A stretch of DNA of 64,000 nucleotides from Candidatus Methylacidiphilum fumarolicum (GCF_949774925.1 NZ_OX458932.1:806001-870000), one strand, 5' to 3'. Shown: positions 9,468-18,145, counted from the stretch's first letter. Made by a program: numbers and translations. Notes: generated from the sequence alone by a model not told the origin.

Positions 9468-9569
9468 TTAATCTACAAACACCATTCTCAATATGCTCTA
9501 ACAAAATATCTCTTTAAATCTTATTTTTAAGGAATATATTTTCCAATATTTTCTCTTATAAGGAACATT

Positions 9570-10973
9570 ATGAATTGGACTATAGATCCTACATTTTATC
9601 CCTCTGCAAGGTTGGCAATGGATGCGCCACCAGAAAAACTTGCTTATGTAGTGGCTTTTAATCCTAAAGCTCTATCTTCAGATCATCCGAATAAAGATAG
9701 AGGAGACGTGTTGGCTGTGATCGATGTGGATCCTGATTCTAAAAGTTACTCTCAAATCCTTAGCTTGTTGGAAGTGCCTTACAGCGGTGATGAGCTGCAT
9801 CATTATGGCTGGAATGCTTGTAGCAGTGCACTTTGTCCGAATGCTCCGCATCCGCACCTTGAAAGAAGATATCTTATCGTGCCTGGATTAAGATCTTCCC
9901 GCATTTATATTATCGATACAAAACCTGATCCAAGTTTCCCATCGATTTCCAAGATTATAGAACCAGAAACATTAATGAAGAGAACTGGATACTCCCGACC
10001 TCATACCGTCCATTGTGGGCCTGATGGAATTTACATCAGTGCTTTAGGCAATAATAAAGGCGAGGGGCCAGGAGGAATTTTTGTTATGGATCATTTTTCT
10101 TTTGAGCCTTTGGGGATGTGGGAAATAGACAGAGGTCCTCAATATTATGCCTATGATTTTTGGTGGCATATCAACCAGGATATTCTTTTGAGTAGTGAAT
10201 GGGGAACTCCACCTATGATAGAAAATGGGGTTGTGGGGAGCCTCCTAATGGATGGTCAATATGGTCACAGCCTTCATGTTTGGGATTTAAGAAAAAGAAA
10301 GCATTTAAAAGCTTTAGATCTGGGAAATGAATATCAAATGGCTTTAGAAGTAAGGCCTGCACATGATCCTAGGAGACTCTATGGATTTTTGGGAGTAGTA
10401 ATTTCTAGGAAAGATCTATCCGCTTCCGTATGGTTATGGTTTAAAGAAAAAAACGATTGGCAGATTAAAAAAGTAATTGAAATTCCAGCTTTGAAAGCCG
10501 ATCCAGAAGCGCTTCCCCCTCTCTTACAACCATTTGGTATGGTCCCTCCTTTGGTGACAGACATCGATCTTTCTTTAGATGATAAATATCTTTATGTTTC
10601 CTGCTGGGGAACTGGAGAACTGCATAAGTATGATGTCAGCGATCCCTTTCATCCTGTTCTTGAAGGTTGTATTAAAATTGGAGGGATTGTTGATAGAACG
10701 CCGCATCCAAAAAAACCGCAAAAGCCGCTTCTTGGTGGTCCTCAAATGGTAGAAATCAGTCGAGATGGCAAAAGAATTTATTTGACTAATTCTCTTTACT
10801 GGGCTTGGGATGAACAGTTTTATCCAGCTGGAATAGAAGGTTGGTTAGTAAAGATTAAGGCTGAAAGCTTTGAGTTGGAAAAGGATTTCTTTGTGGAATT
10901 CCCAGGATTTAGACCTCATCAAGTCCGGCTCCAAGGGGGTGATTCATCAACAGATTCTTTTTGTTTTCCATGA
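9570..10973 (+). CDS. SBP56 family protein, probable methanethiol oxidase
   Basis: A 467-residue member of the selenium-binding protein 56 family, whose bacterial members include methanethiol oxidase (methanethiol to formaldehyde, hydrogen sulfide and hydrogen peroxide). Key segments are GDELHHYGWNACSSA, SRPHTVHCGPDGIYISALG, WWHINQDILLSSEWGTP, YVSCWGTGELHKYDVSDP and FRPHQVRL. Their conserved His residues are proposed metal ligands in the family. No signal peptide is evident, unlike several periplasmic homologues. It overlaps a membrane-protein gene by the ATGA at 10970-10973. The gene starts about 100 bases after the insertion sequence, so its promoter region must lie in that gap or beyond. 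The enzymatic role is inferred from the family. Confidence 0.85.
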   Translation: MNWTIDPTFYPSARLAMDAPPEKLAYVVAFNPKALSSDHPNKDRGDVLAVIDVDPDSKSYSQILSLLEVPYSGDELHHYGWNACSSALCPNAPHPHLERRYLIVPGLRSSRIYIIDTKPDPSFPSISKIIEPETLMKRTGYSRPHTVHCGPDGIYISALGNNKGEGPGGIFVMDHFSFEPLGMWEIDRGPQYYAYDFWWHINQDILLSSEWGTPPMIENGVVGSLLMDGQYGHSLHVWDLRKRKHLKALDLGNEYQMALEVRPAHDPRRLYGFLGVVISRKDLSASVWLWFKEKNDWQIKKVIEIPALKADPEALPPLLQPFGMVPPLVTDIDLSLDDKYLYVSCWGTGELHKYDVSDPFHPVLEGCIKIGGIVDRTPHPKKPQKPLLGGPQMVEISRDGKRIYLTNSLYWAWDEQFYPAGIEGWLVKIKAESFELEKDFFVEFPGFRPHQVRLQGGDSSTDSFCFP

Positions 10974-11587
10974 GCATTGAAAGCCTCGGCTACTATCTTG
11001 GAATAGGTATTTTTCATGGACTAAATCCAGCAATGGGTTGGCTTTTTTCGGTTGCTCTTGCCCTACAGCATAATAGTTTCAGATGGATCATTCGGTCAGC
11101 CATAGCCTTATTAACAGGTCATTTTTTGTCGATAGGCTCCTATTTTGCCTTCTTTTTGCTTTTGGGAAAATGGGTTTCTTTACAATGGATTAAGTGGATA
11201 GCTGTTATAGCTTTATTCAGTTTTGCATTTTACTGGCTCATTCGTGCAAGGCATCCTAAATGGGTTGGGATGAATGTCGGTGTAGCCGATCTGATCTATT
11301 GGTCTTTCCTGATGGCTTCTGCTCATGGGGCTGGTTTGATGCTCCTTGTTGGCTCCTCTCTCTGCGGTCGATCTTTTGCTTTTTGGCTGCAGCCATCTGG
11401 TATTACTGCACAACTTTTTATTCCCCCGGCGATTCATACCCTTGGCTATTTTTTAGCGGTTTTTGTCATTGCTACTATTGTGTATAGGAGCGATCTTTTG
11501 AAAGTGCTTTATAGAAAATGGATCAATTTTGATTTGCTCTGGTCGGCTGCTCTGTTCGCAGCAGGTAGCTGGATTGCTTTAAACTAG
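10970..11587 (+). CDS. Polytopic membrane protein coupled to SBP56, HGLNP motif
   Basis: A protein of about 205 residues with six or so hydrophobic segments. The best start is the ATG at 10970, which overlaps the SBP56 stop as ATGA and indicates translational coupling; a TTG at 10961 would add three residues. Two motifs stand out: GIFHGLNPAMGW in the first helix and ASAHGAGLMLLV in a later one. Each is a His-Gly pair inside a membrane helix, reminiscent of metal or sulfite exporters of the NicO/UreH style. The function is not known. The coupling suggests a role in metal supply to, or product removal from, the methanethiol oxidase. Confidence 0.8.
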   Translation: MSIESLGYYLGIGIFHGLNPAMGWLFSVALALQHNSFRWIIRSAIALLTGHFLSIGSYFAFFLLLGKWVSLQWIKWIAVIALFSFAFYWLIRARHPKWVGMNVGVADLIYWSFLMASAHGAGLMLLVGSSLCGRSFAFWLQPSGITAQLFIPPAIHTLGYFLAVFVIATIVYRSDLLKVLYRKWINFDLLWSAALFAAGSWIALN

Positions 11588-11884
11588 GAGCATCCCAATA
11601 TAGTTATAATCGGCAGGGCGGATCACCATTCGCCAAAGAATTTAGACCACTAACCGGTCAGAACATCAACAAGCAATATCAAAAAGCATTGGAAAGGGAA
11701 GAGGTCTTCCAAACGGACTCAGGCAAACCGGCGATCCTACCCTAGTGAGGATACTGTACGAGGGGATTGGAAAAAGTGGATGGGATCGCTCCGCAAAAGT
11801 CTCCACTGCCAGGAAATAAGTGAGAAGGATCAGTGACACGCACTGGAAAGGTTTTTTTAGCCTAAGGCAAGGGGTGCCGAACAG
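11588..11884 (+). pseudogene. Insertion debris with an IS607 resolvase-like fragment
   Basis: No intact gene. The segment around 11690-11740 shares a nearly identical stretch (CCAAACGGACT.GGGCAAACC then GGCGAT.CTAC) with the start of the decayed IS607 resolvase at 35.85 kb, and can be read as KRT-ANRR-Y, the end of a MerR-like DNA-binding domain. Frames are broken throughout. It abuts the left end of the short IS1634 derivative. Confidence 0.4.
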
Positions 11885-11888
11885 CTAG

Positions 11889-12405
11889 CTTATGTTTGGT
11901 CAAAATGGGCTGATTTTGGGGTGCTACAGAGGAGAGAAAGAGATTATTATAAAAACATAGTGCTACATTGTGAATAACTTTTTTTAAGTTATTTCTCTAT
12001 TATCCTTGCATTTGTTGGCGTTTTTAGATAATGTCTCTTTATGTTTTTGCGGATCGTGCCAATTCGGCAGCCAAACGGGAAGATGGACTAGTATGTTTGG
12101 CTGGTGGAGAGCTACTACGATCGAGGGAAGATTAAGCAGCGGCCGATTGCCAATCTTCTAGCGGAGGAGCTTTTGGCTCTGCATGTGGACTGGCTTGTGG
12201 AGCTTTGGAGGAAAGAGCCTCGGAAGATGACGGGGAACTTAGAGAAGGAATCAGTGGAGGCTTATAAGTTCTTTTGTGCGCTAAGAATCAGCTCCTTAGA
12301 GCCTTGGAAACTCAAAAAAAGAACCTCTAAAACCCCCACATAGTGACACATTGAAAAAATGACCATTGATAATCAATAACTTACGAAATTTTCACCAAAC
12401 ATGGG
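11889..12405 (+). mobile_element. Short deletion derivative of an IS1634-type element (copy A)
   Basis: A non-autonomous element of about 520 bases. The right end carries ATTTTCACCAAACATGGG (12388-12405). The left end (11889-11906) is its complement with three mismatches. It is flanked by CTAG on the left and TTAG on the right, probably a decayed 4-bp target duplication. Between the ends lie the first codons of a transposase and then sequence leading to the right end, so most of the transposase is deleted. A homologous copy with the same structure lies at 36.8 kb in the opposite orientation. Confidence 0.75.
12041..12343 (+). pseudogene. Truncated IS1634-type transposase remnant (copy A)
   Basis: Reads MFLRIVPIRQPNGKMD, an in-frame TAG stop, then VESYYDRGKIKQRPIANLLA and on to a stop at 12343. 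The first part matches the N-terminal strand-rich domain of IS1634-family transposases. The tail, rich in Lys, matches the corresponding part of copy B once frames are adjusted. At about 100 codons against more than 500 for a full transposase, it is a remnant. Confidence 0.7.
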
Positions 12406-12460
12406 TTAGCTCAAGATAATAAAAAGCGTTCGATGGCGCATAAAATCATTGAAGATTCCT

Positions 12461-13801
12461 TTATCTTTCCCTACCTCTCTTTTCCATCGATTTTCCTATA
12501 AAGTTTGGATTATAGAAGTAAAAAGGGGAGGGGTGGGCTGTTTTTTCTATCTCTTCAATGATTTTTTCTGGGTCTTTCTGCTCTACTTTTCTATTATCCC
12601 TACGGATTCCTAGCTCTTCATAGATTTTGGCAACCGTTTCTTCTACGCTAAGGGCTCTTTTTGACTGAGAAGCTTGCTGTTTTTCTTCTTTTCTTTCTTT
12701 ATCTGGCTCAGCTCTTTGCTCTGATACTTTTTCGATACCCACCCCTTGTACTGGCGGCATTGCTTTTTCTTCAGTCCTTTCCCTTTGTTTTTCTTTCTGC
12801 AGCTGTTCTTCTTCTGCTGCTTTTGCGGCTCTTAGGTATTCATGCTTGTAAAGAGGGGCAGGTTGAGACACTCTATCGATCAACTCTTGAGCCCTGTCCG
12901 AAGCTATTCCTCCAAAAAACCCACCCATACCCATTCCTAGCAAGCCTCCCGCTATTGTCCCTGTCCCAGGAAAGATAAGCGAGCCTAGGGTTGCTCCTGC
13001 TGCCCCTCCAACACTACTTCCAATCAGCGGTAGCCCTATCCTTGCCACCGCCTTGCCTATAGCTTCTCCCCACTGGCCTGTTTCCTTCCCTTCAGTTACG
13101 GCAGCTTTTGCTTCTTCACCCACGCCTAAAACTGTTGCAAGCGGACCTAGCCAGCCTAAAACCTTTGGAATTTTTCTTCGGGGCTTAATTTTTTGGCGAT
13201 CATAATTCTTTTTTGCATATTCATACTCTTTATCATTAAAAATGTGATTCCCAGCCTCTATAAAATCATTTTTACCAATATCACTACATTTTCTTCGGTC
13301 AAAAGCCCTTATCTTCCCAATGACTTGTATGGGATCAAGAAACTGAAAAAAAGGATACTCAAAGGTTCTCCCCACTCCAAAGCGAGGATAGCCTTCATAC
13401 CTTTCTCCTAACTTCCTCAGTGTTTCCTCAATTTTATTGTCAATGTACTGGGTTTTTAATTCATGAATATCCACGGGCATAAGCATAATATTCTCGCTGC
13501 CATTGGGGTTTTCTAGCAATCCTGAAAGAAACAAGGGGATGATATGATCCAATTCCCAGCCTTCGGGAGGATGATAAATTATCTTCCCTGATTTGGTTTT
13601 CTCTACCATTGCGTCTATATCCTCCTGGGGGATGCCTAACTTCCTTAAGTCTTCTTGACGATAGGTATATAGGTCTCTGAGAAGGCTTGGCTTATGGTTA
13701 TTTTCGAAGTCCTCCCGCAGTTCTCTTGTTCTTTCTGGGCTTACTCTTTGGACCTTGCCGAGCCGAACCGCTTTCTCCCATGAAAGTTTCTTTTCACTCA
13801 T
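12461..13801 (-). CDS. Putative HNH-type nuclease toxin with glycine-zipper membrane region
   Basis: A 446-residue protein without a signal peptide. Residues 80-124 form a His-Asn-His-like module: WELDHIIPLFLSG with D85/H86, N100 and N104 in NPNGSENIML, and H113 in DIHELK. This matches colicin/pyocin-type HNH nucleases. Residues 254-300 are very rich in glycine and alanine with regular GxxxG spacing, a glycine zipper likely to insert in membranes. Residues 322-375 are charged and probably coiled-coil. It follows the SUKH-domain gene by 57 bases on the same strand, the standard immunity link of polymorphic toxins. The nuclease at the N-terminus is unusual, since toxin domains are normally C-terminal. 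No secretion genes are nearby. Confidence 0.65.
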   Translation of the reverse strand: MSEKKLSWEKAVRLGKVQRVSPERTRELREDFENNHKPSLLRDLYTYRQEDLRKLGIPQEDIDAMVEKTKSGKIIYHPPEGWELDHIIPLFLSGLLENPNGSENIMLMPVDIHELKTQYIDNKIEETLRKLGERYEGYPRFGVGRTFEYPFFQFLDPIQVIGKIRAFDRRKCSDIGKNDFIEAGNHIFNDKEYEYAKKNYDRQKIKPRRKIPKVLGWLGPLATVLGVGEEAKAAVTEGKETGQWGEAIGKAVARIGLPLIGSSVGGAAGATLGSLIFPGTGTIAGGLLGMGMGGFFGGIASDRAQELIDRVSQPAPLYKHEYLRAAKAAEEEQLQKEKQRERTEEKAMPPVQGVGIEKVSEQRAEPDKERKEEKQQASQSKRALSVEETVAKIYEELGIRRDNRKVEQKDPEKIIEEIEKTAHPSPFYFYNPNFIGKSMEKRGRER

Positions 13802-13910
13802 TGGTCATGTCCTTTTTCTTTTCAATAGGCCATGACCTATGGAGCGGTGGCAGAAGGATCACTTATTCATATAAAAAATCTCCTTTAAGAAGGAACAAAG
13901 ATCAGGATAT
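13432..13910 (-). repeat. Direct repeat of toxin/immunity cassette, copy 1
   Basis: About 479 bases covering the 5' third of the toxin gene, the spacer and the last codons of the SUKH gene. It is nearly identical to 15017-15494, with scattered substitutions, one inserted base and one 2-base deletion. Confidence 0.9.
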
Positions 13911-14896
13911 TCCTCTTTAAGATCATGAAAATAGTGATGAAGGGTAAAGAAGCAGTGGGTACTCATATCATAGGCGCACGTAATTTCTAGAAAATTCCTA
14001 TGCTGTCCAAAGATGAAATAATTAGGATTAAAGAACATTTCTTTTGCTTCCTCATCGTCCCATTTTAACACCCTGTAGTAGCGATTATGAGGAATAAGAA
14101 AATCCTTATTAATAAAATAGAGCTCCTCATCATGTTCTTCGCTCTTTAGCCATTCCACAGGAGAGTCTTCGTCAGGGATATGAAAAAAAGTGTATAAATC
14201 ACTCCTGAACCCATTGCTGAAAGCCAAAAATTTCTTATAAAACTCTGGAATGGGCACTCCAAATTCCTCGCGGAACTGTCGGTCTGCTTTTTCAATGGCT
14301 TTGAAAGAGGCCGGCGGAAGAAAGGAGGTTTCGTAGGTGTACTCAAAAGTACTCCTTATTTTTTGAATCAGCTCAATCTCCCTGGGCTCCAAAAGCCTTG
14401 GTGCCGTATAAAGATGACGGAAAAAATACTCTACTTCCTCTTTGAGTAGCGAATAGAGATCCACATAAAACACTTTGATCCCTTCCGGGGGGATCTTTTT
14501 TACCCCCTTGGGATAAATTACTCCCATAGGTCCCAAGTAGTATATATAATAACGCTGGGATACCCCATCGTAATTATATCTCCGGCCCTTACACCTGCCT
14601 AATTGTAGGTGATACGGAGGAAGCAAGTCTGGAAAACGGGCTTTCAGCTCTGAGTTTGTCTCAAGAAGGATCTCCGCACTATAAAGCCAACCATAGCCAA
14701 AACTAATGAACTTGGCATAAGCTAGAAAGTCTTTATAGTCCTGGGGTAGGGCTACCCCAAATGTCTCTTGGCAGGCTTTGTCTAATTGTTCAATAGCCTC
14801 AGGAGCGGCCGGAGGATCTAATTCGATATAAGGATGCTCTTTTTGACAGGACTTAAGCTTTTCCAGTAAAGCTTGGAACTCTGGAGTAATTGGCAT
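13859..14896 (-). CDS. Tandem SUKH (SMI1/KNR4) domain protein, putative immunity protein
   Basis: A 345-residue protein made of two SUKH-like modules. The first (about 15-150) has the helix-then-WLYS pattern: AAPEAIEQLDKACQETFGVA, LPQDYKDFLAYA, FGYGWLYSAEILLE. The second (about 190-335) repeats it: ASFKAIEKADRQFREEFGVP, IPEFYKKFLAFSNGFR. SUKH proteins are the most common immunity proteins of nuclease toxins in contact-dependent and related systems. It is transcribed just before the HNH-type gene. Two modules in one chain may bind two toxin variants, consistent with the broken second toxin copy upstream. Confidence 0.75.
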   Translation of the reverse strand: MPITPEFQALLEKLKSCQKEHPYIELDPPAAPEAIEQLDKACQETFGVALPQDYKDFLAYAKFISFGYGWLYSAEILLETNSELKARFPDLLPPYHLQLGRCKGRRYNYDGVSQRYYIYYLGPMGVIYPKGVKKIPPEGIKVFYVDLYSLLKEEVEYFFRHLYTAPRLLEPREIELIQKIRSTFEYTYETSFLPPASFKAIEKADRQFREEFGVPIPEFYKKFLAFSNGFRSDLYTFFHIPDEDSPVEWLKSEEHDEELYFINKDFLIPHNRYYRVLKWDDEEAKEMFFNPNYFIFGQHRNFLEITCAYDMSTHCFFTLHHYFHDLKEEYPDLCSFLKEIFYMNK

Positions 14897-14987
14897 AGAT
14901 TTCCCTTTCTTTTTTCTGTTTTTTTATGCGCAGCACAATAAACTACCATCACTAACGGGCTCTTCCTTGCAATTATAAATAGAATAA

Positions 14988-15387
14988 CTAGAAGTGTTTT
15001 AAACTTTGTAGGTTTATTTTATTGTCAATGTACTTGGTTTTTAATTCATGAATATCCACGGGTATAAGCACAATATTCTTGCTGCCATTGGGGTTTTCTA
15101 GCAATCCTGAAAGAAACAAGGGGATGATATGATCCAATTCCCAGCCTCTGGGAGGATGATAAATTATCTTCCCAGATTTGGTTTCCTCTACCATTGCGTT
15201 TATATCCTCCTGGGGGATGCCTAACTTCCTTAAGTCTTCTTGATGATAGGTATATAGCTCTCTGAGAAGTCTTGGGCTTCTGGTTATTTTCAAAGTCCTC
15301 CCGCAGTTCTCTAGTTCTTTCTGGGCTTACTCTTTGGACCTTGCCGAGCCGAACCGCTTCCTCCCATGAAAGTTTCTTTTCACTCAT
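14988..15387 (-). pseudogene. Frameshifted and truncated second copy of the HNH-type toxin
   Basis: The first codons (MSEKKLSWEEAVRLGKVQRV) are almost identical to the toxin at 12461-13801. An extra base in a TTGGG run near 15274-15276 shifts the frame after ENNQKP. The homology continues in the next frame (LRELYTYHQEDLRKLGIPQE, then the DHIIPLFLSGLL motif) and stops after DNKI with a short unrelated tail. Only the nuclease module remains. It probably arose by tandem duplication of the cassette. Confidence 0.88.
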
Positions 15388-15494
15388 TGGTCATGTCCTT
15401 TATCTTTTCAATAGGCCATGACCTATGGGGCGGTGGCAGAAGGATCACTTATTCATATAAAAAATCTCTTAAGAAGGAACAAAGATCAGGATAT
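15017..15494 (-). repeat. Direct repeat of toxin/immunity cassette, copy 2
   Basis: The second copy of the repeat at 13432-13910, holding the broken toxin 5' part and a short remnant of the SUKH gene. Its edges show where the duplicated cassette was cut down. Confidence 0.9.
15445..15494 (-). pseudogene. Last codons of a deleted second SUKH immunity gene
   Basis: Fifty bases match the 3' end of the intact SUKH gene, including EIFYMNK and the stop, with a 2-base deletion. The rest of this copy has been lost. It shows that the ancestral unit was immunity gene followed by toxin gene, duplicated in tandem. Confidence 0.75.
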
Positions 15495-15519
15495 GTTGTA
15501 AGTAAGCTTAATCCTGCTT

Positions 15520-16140
15520 TTAGGCAGCGTCCTCCTTGCTTACGATCTTAAAAGTTTGAGCAGCCACAAAACCGCCTAGGAAATCTGCAATCAGATATAA
15601 CCAGAGATTTTTGATTGCCACAAGTCCAAGAGAACAAATACTTAGGGCTACTGCAGGATTGAATACCCCTCCCGATATGTCTCCCACAGCAAAGGCACCA
15701 ACCATGACGGTCATCCCGATGGCAAGACCATAAAAGGAATTTCCGGCCGTTCCCTTTGCTGTAGCAACATTAAGAACTACGAATACTAGGGCAAAACTAA
15801 AGAGAAATTCTGCGGCAAAAGCTGGAAGCAAATCGATAGACATTGGCGTTGAAGGAGGCTTTCTAAAAAGCCTAACAAGCTGTGCAGCGGCTAGAGCCCC
15901 AAGAAACTGCGAAAACATATAGGGTAGGACATCTTTTGAATGGCATCGGCCACGTAACCAGACGCCAAGAGTAACTGCTGGATTGAAATGGCCTCCAGAA
16001 ATATGGCCTCCTGAAAATATCATAACCATTAAAGCCGAACCGATTGCCAAGGGAGGAATTCCACCGCTTACTAAGACAGTGCATCCAATAGTTAGAACAA
16101 GAAAAAAGGTTCCGATAAATTCAACGATGTACTTATTCAT
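15520..16140 (-). CDS. Aquaporin / MIP-family channel
   Basis: A 206-residue channel with six membrane helices and the two NPA half-helices typical of the family: GGHFNPAVTLG in the first half and GGVFNPAVALS in the second. The short length, compact loops and AqpZ-like pattern favour a water channel over a glycerol facilitator, but selectivity-filter residues cannot be fixed with certainty. It stands alone, downstream of the toxin locus remnant, and has its own start 93 bases before the phoD-like stop. Confidence 0.9.
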   Translation of the reverse strand: MNKYIVEFIGTFFLVLTIGCTVLVSGGIPPLAIGSALMVMIFSGGHISGGHFNPAVTLGVWLRGRCHSKDVLPYMFSQFLGALAAAQLVRLFRKPPSTPMSIDLLPAFAAEFLFSFALVFVVLNVATAKGTAGNSFYGLAIGMTVMVGAFAVGDISGGVFNPAVALSICSLGLVAIKNLWLYLIADFLGGFVAAQTFKIVSKEDAA

Positions 16141-16233
16141 GATTTAGAAAAAAGAATGATCCGAAAGTTTTGCTAAGAAATGGAAATTATACAAGGCTTT
16201 AGTGTTCAACACACACAAAAAATAATTCATCTA

Positions 16234-17655
16234 TTATTTAAAACGACTAGGAATGTGGATTTCCTTAAGAAGTATTCTTTCCCCCTCTTTATTTAGTACA
16301 GTGCTTATTCCATAGAAATAGCCGATGCAACCACTGGGACTTATTTCTATTAACACATAACCGCGATGCTCTGTATCGTTAAAAAGAATATGAGGGTTCT
16401 CTTTGAGAATTTTCTCTTTGCCTTCGATTTTGCCAGCCGGGGAAGATATTCCTGCAGTTCCAATTTCGCAAGCTATTTCCTCTCCATCAAGTAGTAGTTT
16501 GCCAAAAGAGAAAACATGAGTATCCCCACTCAATACAACAACATTACGGATCTGATTGTCACGTATTGTCTTTAAAATCTCGTTCCTTTCCCATGCGAAT
16601 CCATCCCATTGATCTAAGTTTATGGGTTTACCTCCTAATTTGATATCCATCATCATATCCCCACTGGCAATAAACTTCCATTGGGCATGGCTTGATTTCA
16701 AAGAGTCAATGAGCCAATTTCTTTGTTCAGATCCAAGCATCGATCTTCCAGGTGCCGATGCCTGCATCGTCGCTTCTACTGGAGCATGGAAGGCAGGATG
16801 CCAAACATCTTCTTCTCGATATTGTCTGCCATCTGTAAGAAAACACTCTAGAAGATTACCGATTTTAAAAGACCGGAAAAGTTTCCATTCTTTTTGTTGT
16901 CGAATAGGCAAATATTCAAAAAAAGCTTGATAAGCTGCTTTCATTCGATCGGGGTTATAGAATGAAAGAGCTCTTCCAGCATAATCATTTTGCACCTCAT
17001 GGTCGTCCCATATGGCAAATAAAGGAAAATTTCTTAAGGCTTCCTGAAGATCAGGATCAGTCCGATAAAGCCTGTGTTTTGCTCGGTAGGTGGCAAGATC
17101 AAAGGCTATGCCTACCGGATCTGGCCTAGCGCAAACTGTTCCATACACCGGAAATTCATAGATCCAATCACCAAGATGAATAATAAAATCAGGATTGTCT
17201 TGTAGCATGTACTTATAGGCTGTATAAAATCCCGCCCCGTAATGCTGACAGCTGGCTAGAGCTATTCGAATCTTTTCAGCTTTTAGCGGCAATGTTTTTG
17301 TTCGTCCTATCGGACTAAAATGCCCATTCCAAGACCATCGGTAGTAATAGATCTTTGCAGGTTCGAGACCTTGCACCTCTTTTTTTAAGGTATAATCGAT
17401 TTCAGGAGAAGTTGAAACAATGCCACTGGCTATGAGTTTTTTAAATTCAGGATCCAGGGCGACTTCATATTGAACATCAATGGTAGAAATCGAACTTTCA
17501 ATCCGGCTCCAAAGGATAACAGAGTTTGTGGTGGGATCACCACTGGCAACACCATAAGGAAAAAAATTGCCTTCTGTTTTTCCTCCACATACAAAAAGAG
17601 AAACACAATTAAAAAGACAAAATAGAAAAAAGACTTTATAAAACATCGACCTCAT
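16234..17655 (-). CDS. PhoD-family alkaline phosphatase, exported
   Basis: A 473-residue secreted phosphodiesterase/alkaline phosphatase. An N-terminal signal segment (MFYKVFFLFCLFNCVSLFVC) is followed by the PhoD N-domain (FPYGVASGDPTTNSVILWSR). The metallophosphatase motifs are ASCQHY, HLGDWIYEFP, AIWDDHEVQND and VVLSGDTHVFSFG, which together place Fe/Ca ligands. It should release phosphate from phosphomonoesters or diesters outside the cytoplasm. The start could be M1 or M4. The gene is monocistronic as far as can be seen. Confidence 0.92.
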   Translation of the reverse strand: MRSMFYKVFFLFCLFNCVSLFVCGGKTEGNFFPYGVASGDPTTNSVILWSRIESSISTIDVQYEVALDPEFKKLIASGIVSTSPEIDYTLKKEVQGLEPAKIYYYRWSWNGHFSPIGRTKTLPLKAEKIRIALASCQHYGAGFYTAYKYMLQDNPDFIIHLGDWIYEFPVYGTVCARPDPVGIAFDLATYRAKHRLYRTDPDLQEALRNFPLFAIWDDHEVQNDYAGRALSFYNPDRMKAAYQAFFEYLPIRQQKEWKLFRSFKIGNLLECFLTDGRQYREEDVWHPAFHAPVEATMQASAPGRSMLGSEQRNWLIDSLKSSHAQWKFIASGDMMMDIKLGGKPINLDQWDGFAWERNEILKTIRDNQIRNVVVLSGDTHVFSFGKLLLDGEEIACEIGTAGISSPAGKIEGKEKILKENPHILFNDTEHRGYVLIEISPSGCIGYFYGISTVLNKEGERILLKEIHIPSRFK

Positions 17656-17724
17656 AGAAAGAAAAGAAAAAGAGCAACATAATTTTTCTTTTCTTTCTAA
17701 AGGTCAATCGTTAAAACACACAAT

Positions 17725-18048
17725 CTATTTGATGGTTCTTTTCCCAGTAAAGCCTTTTTCCATTTCTCCCCCTACATCTTTGAATGACTTTTCCACATCA
17801 TGGCCAAATTTTTTTGTATCTTTCTTTATTTTTTTCTTCGTTTTCTTTCCTGTTGTAGTTTTGTTGTGATGTTTTTTCCCTTCCTTAGATTGATTTTGGC
17901 CGGTGTTTTTGTCTTCCTTTGTTGTAATTCCCTGTGGGTTGTTCTGGGTTTGAGTGGTTGGTTGAGTACTTTGTGCTTTGCCACTAATGATCGATACGCC
18001 AAAGAAAAGGCTTAGTGTTAGGATAAAGACCGTCTTTAAATGTTTCAT
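17725..18048 (-). CDS. Small lysine-rich exported protein
   Basis: A 107-residue protein with a clear signal peptide (MKHLKTVFILTLSLFFGVSI, likely cleaved after GKAQ). The mature part is Thr/Gln-rich, then strongly basic (KKTKKKIKKDTKKFG), ending in an amphipathic segment DVEKSFKDVGGEMEKG. Similar short periplasmic proteins in this kind of bacterium are of unknown function. The basic tract could bind nucleic acid or acidic surfaces. No homologue is recognised. Confidence 0.65.
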   Translation of the reverse strand: MKHLKTVFILTLSLFFGVSIISGKAQSTQPTTQTQNNPQGITTKEDKNTGQNQSKEGKKHHNKTTTGKKTKKKIKKDTKKFGHDVEKSFKDVGGEMEKGFTGKRTIK

Positions 18049-18145
18049 TTGTATTCTCGAAGTTTTAACCCTTTCTTAGGGTCTTGTATTATAATATCTT
18101 ATAATACCTTATAAGTAAAGCCTATAATAGGGAAGGAATTTTTGT

